Origin: Bacteroidaceae bacterium
Lineage (GTDB): Bacteria; Bacteroidota; Bacteroidia; Bacteroidales; Bacteroidaceae
DNA: 8,998 nucleotides
Reading direction: 5' to 3'
Assembly: GCA_016284115.1 (NCBI GenBank)
Contig: JAEEOD010000037.1
Location: forward strand, 1 to 8,998
Under the pieces are notes generated by a model. It was not told the origin of the DNA, ran no database searches, and was given only the letters and a program-made list of their open reading frames with translations. This document shows, one piece after another, positions 5,672 to 8,998 of this stretch (position 1 is its first letter; every line of letters starts with the position of its first letter). Made by a program: the position numbers and the translations under genes.

Positions 5672-5741
5672 CACCTGAATTAGTCTCTCTGTTTTTCCTT
5701 CTATGGTCTTGGACCACGCAAGAGGGTCGTTTGTGGCAAGG
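5672..5741 (+). repeat. Truncated copy of the structured element and its left flank
   Basis: The run cacctgaat, tgtttttccttct-tgg-cttg, ccacg matches 1596-1660 (left flank and 5' half of structured element copy 1) with modest divergence. It then reaches ttgtggcaagg, which equals the 5' arm of P2 in copy 2 (5380-5390). No 3' half follows; a tandem array begins instead. Confidence 0.55.
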
Positions 5742-5884
5742 AAGATAGATGTTTGTGGCAAGGAAGATCGTTTCTTGTGGCAAGGAAGATAGGCGCTCCC
5801 ACCGTGGGAACATGAGGCTTCCCTAGGGCAAACCTGATGTTTGTGCCGAGGAAACTTGGCTCTTGTGGCATACTCGTTTTTCGG
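5731..5884 (+). repeat. 22-bp tandem array
   Basis: ttgtggcaaggaagat occurs exactly at 5731, 5753 and 5775, a 22-bp period. Phase is kept further on, with ttgtgccgaggaaact at 5841 and ttgtggca at 5863, 66 and 88 bp after 5775. The two intervening units (5797, 5819) are heavily diverged. The unit's core equals the P2 5' arm of the structured element. Confidence 0.65.
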
Positions 5885-6251
5885 CGACGATACGCAAAAA
5901 AGGCCGAGACCTCACATGATCTTCCGGATTGCCTTTGTACAAAGGCCTCGGAGCCACGTTAGGTGTTGTGAAACAGGTACCATACACCTCCCATACACCT
6001 CACATACACCTCCCATAGCCCCCAAGCTGAAGGGCGCACAGAATTTAAAGAAAACAGCTCTGCTTCAATTTGGTTGAAACAGAAATGCTGACGGTTTCTG
6101 TGAGGTCTATGTGACCTCTATGGTACGTGTATGGGAGGTGTCAAACGAGACCTAACGTGCTTCAAACCCTCTGTACATCGGCGTTTCAGAGAATCATGGT
6201 AGGTGTAGGCCCAAAAAATGCAAAAACATCGGTTCTACGAACCTGAAAAAC
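5876..6251. repeat. 376-bp imperfect palindrome (long foldback)
   Basis: The two halves match in reverse complement in the same order from edge to centre. The matches are gtttttc/gaaaaac at the rims (5876-5882, 6245-6251); catgat with atcatg (5915-5920, 6193-6198); tgtaca (5936-5941, 6172-6177); cacgttaggt/acctaacgtg (5955-5964, 6150-6159); acacctcccatacac/gtgtatgggaggtgt (5984-5998, 6127-6141, 15 bp perfect); and cagc..tctg.ttcaa around the centre (6055-6068, 6074-6090). Between these the arms are diverged. It could be a foldback or MITE-like element or the template of a long hairpin RNA. No terminal direct duplication is obvious. Confidence 0.6.
5979..6022 (+). repeat. 11-bp minisatellite inside the palindrome
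   Basis: Three successive 11-bp units (accatacacct, cccatacacct, cacatacacct) are followed by a partial fourth, cccatagcccc. The opposite arm of the palindrome carries related but fewer units, so the expansion happened mainly on the left arm. Confidence 0.6.
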
Positions 6252-6282
6252 AGTTACTCAGAACACAGTTTTATTCAGTGCA

Positions 6283-6314
6283 CAGCCTGGTTTTTGAGTG
6301 AAGCGGTGGTTTTT
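6283..6314 (+). repeat. GCCAGCCGGTTTTTGAGTGAAGCG block, copy 3
   Basis: cagcctggtttttgagtg, then aagcggtggttttt, nearly identical to 5317-5348. It sits directly before structured element copy 3, as copy 2 does before its own element. Confidence 0.65.
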
Positions 6315-6315
6315 G

Positions 6316-6438
6316 CTTTTACTGATTTCCAGCATGAAATGCGAGGGTTGGTATTGATGGTGAATGACGTAAACTTGTTTACAGGCTGTCACCACCAATG
6401 CCAAGCAATCATCTTGAAAAGATTGAAATCGGTAAAAG
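6316..6438 (+). repeat. Structured three-way-junction element, copy 3 (fold kept, sequence different)
   Basis: P1 is 14 bp (6316-6329 with 6425-6438, one U-G wobble). P2 pairs 6348-6363 with 6389-6404 (16 bp, two wobble or mismatch positions), capped by gtaaac-tt-gtttac (6369-6382). P3 is atctt-gaa-aagat (6411-6423). The order, sizes and GAA loop match copies 1 and 2, while almost none of the stem bases do. The left and right flanking blocks are also shared with the other copies. Confidence 0.6.
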
Positions 6439-6448
6439 TGTTTTTCTT

Positions 6449-6474
6449 GTTTTTGTTATCAATCCCGCCTCAAA
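6449..6474 (+). repeat. CCGCCTCAAA border block, copy 3
   Basis: gtttttgttatc, then aatcccgcctcaaa, matching 1764-1789. It lies 10 bp after structured element copy 3, as copy 1 of this block lies 11 bp after structured element copy 1. Confidence 0.55.
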
Positions 6475-6488
6475 CAAGAATTCATGAT

Positions 6489-6521
6489 AATTACATGGAT
6501 AATTCGTGGTAATTACATGTT
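6489..6521 (+). repeat. AATTACATG-AATTCGTGG-AATTACATG block, copy 3
   Basis: A 33-bp block with two differences from 5111-5143. Confidence 0.7.
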
Positions 6522-6593
6522 AAAAACTACAACTGCAACGACAGTATCATTGTAAGTATATAAATATCTGCTATATCTGCAATAGCTGCGGGA

Positions 6594-6630
6594 CAAAAAA
6601 TCCTCCCGACTCATCACAAGCCAGGAGGAA
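6594..6630 (-). terminator. Intrinsic terminator, distal of two after the 46-residue peptide gene
   Basis: On the minus strand, tcctcc (6629-6624) pairs with ggagga (6606-6601), partly extended by weaker pairs inside, and is followed at once by six T residues (complement of 6600-6595). Some T residues also follow on the plus strand (ttctttttt), so it may work in both directions. Confidence 0.75.
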
Positions 6631-6668
6631 GGTTCTTTTTTACTATCAATTTTTTCAGACGTTAATTG

Positions 6669-6699
6669 AAAAAAGGCCCTGCGCACCTCCCGGTGCCTT
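6669..6699 (-). terminator. Terminator-like hairpin, proximal to the 46-residue peptide gene
   Basis: On the minus strand, aaggc (6699-6695) can pair with gcctt, enclosing gcacc-ggga-ggtgc (6696-6683), and it ends in a run of T (complement of 6674-6669). It lies 57 bp after the peptide stop codon and upstream of the second hairpin. Confidence 0.6.
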
Positions 6700-6755
6700 G
6701 GTTTTTGAGCCCACAGTAACTAAAACTTAAAACTATAATGATTTTAATTGAACGG

Positions 6756-6896
6756 TTATTCTTCGAAGTCAAAGCCAGGAGCACCCCATTCACTTGGTGT
6801 TTCTCCTGAAGCTTGCTTTTCAGAGCCTGCCAGCAGCTGATGACTGCTCTTTATTACTAACGTTTCCATTTCTGGTTTATTATATATCTTTTTCAT
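6756..6896 (-). CDS. Small acidic-tailed peptide, 46 residues (MKKxYxxPEM..LAGS..GAPxFDFE family)
   Basis: The product starts MKKIYNKPEMETLVIKSS, has HQLLAGS at residues 19-25, and ends EWGAPGFDFEE. It is a clear paralogue of the 47-residue product of 2326-2469: the first ten residues, the Q-x-LAGS step and the GAPxFDFE tail are shared, while the centre is not. There is no signal peptide or membrane span. It lies 71 bp after the stop of the large T9SS-type gene, just as its paralogue follows the other large gene. Two terminator hairpins close the unit. A possible promoter of its own overlaps the end of the upstream gene. Function is unknown; a precursor-like or regulatory peptide is one possibility, a small structural partner of the exported protein another. 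Confidence 0.8.
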   Translation of the reverse strand: MKKIYNKPEMETLVIKSSHQLLAGSEKQASGETPSEWGAPGFDFEE

Positions 6897-6913
6897 TTTT
6901 TTCTTGTTTTTAT

Positions 6914-6967
6914 GTCGCCTTTGGCGAGAAATTATACAAAATTCTATTCAAAATTAAACAAAATCTC
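6914..6967 (-). repeat. Hairpin plus CAAAAT tract block, copy 3
   Basis: gtcgcctttggcga (perfect stem TCGCC-ttt-GGCGA) is followed by attatacaaaat and aaaattaaacaaaat words, as in 111-170 and 5540-5600. The stem bases differ from the GGCC of the other copies. It fills the space between the large gene's stop and the 46-residue peptide gene. Confidence 0.55.
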
Positions 6968-6978
6968 TCACTTAACAA
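6949..6978 (-). promoter_or_regulatory. Possible promoter of the 46-residue peptide gene, overlapping the upstream stop
   Basis: On the minus strand, TTG (6978-6976) is followed after 19 bp by TAATTTTG (6956-6949), an exact TAnnTTTG match. The -33 part lies in the last codons of the upstream gene. Transcription would begin near 6942, about 46 nt before the peptide ATG. The A/T-rich repeat could produce this match by chance. Confidence 0.4.
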
Positions 6979-8998
6979 CAACCTTACGGCCATTCACAAT
7001 GTACAGTCCCTTTGTGGGCTGAGCAACCTTACGTCCCTGCAGGTCATACACTGCTCCCTCGCCTTCGGAGAGGACTGGGGTGAGGCTCTTGATACCCGTC
7101 GTCTCGCCACCGATTGTCAAGAACTCAGGCGCTGTAGAACCAGTATTCACATTTGCTTTTGTGATATACACGATACCAGCTGAAGGCTTAGTTGCTGTAT
7201 ACATGAAGAAAGCAACACCAATACCGTTCTTATAGCCCAGACGATAGCCATCAGCATCGTTTGTTCCATCAGTAACTGTCAGAACGTTGGCACCTAATGT
7301 TTCAGCACCTGTCGTTTCCGTCAGAGTCATGCTATGTCCGGCATCAGTAGTCTTCAGGATAACAGCCTCTCCGTGAGGAATAGCAGTAGCTGCTACTGGA
7401 TTCAGAGTCACACTGCCAGCTGTTTCAGACACTGCTGCTACATAGATGGTCGTATTAGCATCTACTTTGTAATCCTTTGTTGCATCATAGAATGAGCGCC
7501 AGCCGTCCATATTGGCAGTGGTGGTCAAGGTTACTGTTGAGCCACTAACTTCGGGATCAGATGGATCAGAGATAACTGTCGTGCAGTAGTCGGAATACGA
7601 CGCAATTGTTGTCTTTTGAGCGAAAACAAGGACAGCACCATTATTTGAGCTATATGTCCTTATTGAACCATTGTTGTAGCTTCTTAAAAACGCACCATTG
7701 CTATTATACTTCCAGTTTGATGAATCGTATGACCAATAGCTCGTTTCTGAATTGTGCCAGGAAAGTTTGCCTGATTTTGCTTCAGAAGCGTATAGATAGC
7801 CATTATCTGCATTGTACATCTTGTAACCACCAGTTACAGCCTGAAGCGTTATTTCACAGGTTCCTGTTGGGGCGCTTGTTGCTACGTTGTTAACGAACTC
7901 GAAAGCATCGGTTGTTACCTGACCATGTCCGTCTGAAATTGTTCCACTAAATGCATGGCCATCCGTTGTCAGCAGAGCATAGGTTCCCGCCTCAGACACT
8001 TCACTTGCTGCAAGCTTCTTCCAACCCTCAGTCTCAGTGCCACTTGCAAACACAGCGTAATAGGTTACATCTGCTGTGCCCATCGTTGCAGACTCTACAA
8101 ATGATGGAGCAGTATTGGTCGTGCCTGTAATAGTGGCTTCTGCCCAACCCACAAATTTCTTACCTCCAAAATCTGCAGGATCATCAGGGAAAGTAATAGC
8201 TTCACCTTCCTCTACTGAACTCTCACTGGTAGTTCCATTAACAGAGAAAGTGGCAGTATGCGATGGATTATGAACAGTGATTTCAACAGACTTGGATTCA
8301 CCTACCTTATAGGTTGGGTCAGCAGCAGATACAACTGGGCTAACAGTAATGTTGGCAGTACCCTTGGCAACAGCTGTAATGACACCGCTGGCATTGACAG
8401 TTGCCACATCCGTGTCATCCGATTCATAAGAATAGCTAACAGGCGTCCATCCTGCCTGGTCGTTTGTGACATTTGTTTCGGTAGTTGTTGTACCACCCAA
8501 AACCAGTGTCGTTGTCGTAGCGGTGAATGTAGCGATATTAACTTTCGTACGTGGGGTGATGGATACAACCTCGTTATTTGCATTAAATTGGTAGTTATTA
8601 CCAGATTTCGACAGTGTACCCTTGACAATCGCTATATCACCCACCTCAATGTCTGTTGTGGCTGCGAAAGCTGCACCACCAATATTCTTTCCCTGAATAC
8701 ATTTAATGTTATCGGTCATACTTCCATTATCAGAAATCCAATAAGTAAGAGCACCGTCACTTAAATTATCTAATTTTGCAATAATGCCCTTTACAAAATC
8801 GACATCGTTAGTGGTACCTCCGTCTATTGCAGCTCTTGCTTGAGCAACTGTCAAAAGAGTTGCCTTTGTAAAGGTTTTGTTAACAACAGAGCTTGCATTG
8901 TCATCTGTAGATTTCTTGGCAATTGCCTTAACGGTCGTTGTTTCATCAATTGTGAAGGGAGCACTATAAGCGAAGCAGGTTGCTGAAGTGGTTGTGGT
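6968..8998 (-). CDS. Large secreted multidomain surface protein with a T9SS-type C-terminus (N-terminus beyond the right edge)
   Basis: The reading frame is open to the window edge, giving 676 visible residues and no start. Domains inferred by eye, in visible numbering: the end of a chitobiase C-terminal-like module (1-40, IDETTTVKAIAKKSTDDNAS); an OB-fold-like module (about 45-148, VKGIIAKL..YWISDNG..VGDIAIVKGTLS); a Big_2-like module (about 150-243, SDDTDVATVNASGVITAVAK); an InlB/Flg_new-like module (about 246-318, GKKFVGWAEA..YYAVFASG); a beta-rich region (about 322-465) with G-Y-x-x-Y/L-type motifs; a further region to about 640; and a sorting-like tail (about 650-676) with YDLQGRKVAQPTKG then LYIVNGRKVVVK. 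The in-frame TTG at 8854 lies inside the protein and is not the start. No enzyme motif is seen. The tail and module types match the 782-residue protein, so the two are likely exported by the same T9SS route. Confidence 0.85.
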   Translation of the reverse strand, partial: TTTTSATCFAYSAPFTIDETTTVKAIAKKSTDDNASSVVNKTFTKATLLTVAQARAAIDGGTTNDVDFVKGIIAKLDNLSDGALTYWISDNGSMTDNIKCIQGKNIGGAAFAATTDIEVGDIAIVKGTLSKSGNNYQFNANNEVVSITPRTKVNIATFTATTTTLVLGGTTTTETNVTNDQAGWTPVSYSYESDDTDVATVNASGVITAVAKGTANITVSPVVSAADPTYKVGESKSVEITVHNPSHTATFSVNGTTSESSVEEGEAITFPDDPADFGGKKFVGWAEATITGTTNTAPSFVESATMGTADVTYYAVFASGTETEGWKKLAASEVSEAGTYALLTTDGHAFSGTISDGHGQVTTDAFEFVNNVATSAPTGTCEITLQAVTGGYKMYNADNGYLYASEAKSGKLSWHNSETSYWSYDSSNWKYNSNGAFLRSYNNGSIRTYSSNNGAVLVFAQKTTIASYSDYCTTVISDPSDPEVSGSTVTLTTTANMDGWRSFYDATKDYKVDANTTIYVAAVSETAGSVTLNPVAATAIPHGEAVILKTTDAGHSMTLTETTGAETLGANVLTVTDGTNDADGYRLGYKNGIGVAFFMYTATKPSAGIVYITKANVNTGSTAPEFLTIGGETTGIKSLTPVLSEGEGAVYDLQGRKVAQPTKGLYIVNGRKVVVK

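Larger units (their letters stand above)
5020..6593. other. Gene-free repeat island of about 1.6 kb
   Basis: No supported gene is present. From left to right it holds: an AATTACATG block (5111-5143), a hairpin block (5172-5205), an inverted border block (5230-5255), a GCCAGCC block (5314-5348), structured element copy 2 (5350-5479), a GGCC-hairpin block (5540-5600), a truncated structured element (5672-5741), a 22-bp tandem array (5731-5884), a 376-bp palindrome (5876-6251), another GCCAGCC block (6283-6314), structured element copy 3 (6316-6438), a border block (6449-6474) and an AATTACATG block (6489-6521). Short open frames inside it share no protein features. Confidence 0.7.

Noticed and set aside
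5731..5884. Possible CRISPR array
   Set aside because: The 22-bp units are adjacent and decaying, with no separate spacers of uniform length and no cas genes.
5841..6077. Plus-strand 78-codon frame within the palindrome
   Set aside because: It crosses the 22-bp array and one palindrome arm. No recognisable protein features and no initiation signals.
6294..6512. Plus-strand 72-codon frame over structured element copy 3
   Set aside because: It spans the stems and border blocks. Copies 1 and 2 do not keep this frame.
8852..8854. TTG at 8854 as the start of the right-hand large protein
   Set aside because: The frame stays open to the window edge and the upstream residues continue a chitobiase C-terminal-like module, so the TTG is an internal leucine codon.

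Overview
The window looks like a Bacteroidales chromosome, most likely Prevotella or a close relative. Four things point that way: two large secreted proteins with the same type IX secretion (T9SS)-style C-terminus, TTTG/TAnnTTTG-type promoters in place of E. coli-like ones, weak Shine-Dalgarno signals, and short Bacteroidales-style peptides starting MKKxYxxP. The genus is an inference from style; no marker gene is present.

Layout from left to right. The left edge holds the first codons of a small MKKTY-type peptide gene on the minus strand. A non-coding stretch with short repeats follows, then one plus-strand gene for an Lrp/AsnC-family regulator (783-1250), which lies with its promoter between 20-bp perfect inverted repeats. 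All other genes are on the minus strand. Read in transcription order they are: a partial large secreted multidomain protein entering from the right edge (8998-6968), a 46-residue peptide (6896-6756) followed by two terminator-like hairpins, a 1.6-kb gene-free repeat island (about 6593-5020), a complete 782-residue secreted multidomain protein (4939-2591), a 47-residue peptide (2469-2326), a strong terminator, and a small secreted dockerin-repeat protein (2245-1793).

The pairing of a large T9SS-type protein with a short peptide gene directly downstream and then a terminator occurs twice. The two peptides are clear paralogues: both have an MKKxYxxPEM start, a central LAGS and a GAPxFDFE tail. 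The edge fragment is probably a third member. The large proteins carry adhesin-like modules (chitobiase C-terminal-like, OB-fold-like, Big_2-like and InlB/Flg_new-like) and no visible catalytic domain.

The most unusual content is non-coding. Three elements of about 125-130 bp (1622-1752, 5350-5479, 6316-6438) can each be drawn as the same three-way junction: a closing stem, a long hairpin, and a short hairpin with a GAA loop. The first two differ by compensatory base changes; the third keeps the fold with almost unrelated sequence. A truncated fourth copy runs into a 22-bp tandem array, which runs into a 376-bp imperfect palindrome. Several shorter dispersed blocks recur in the same intergenic regions in different orders and orientations, making them a repeat mosaic.
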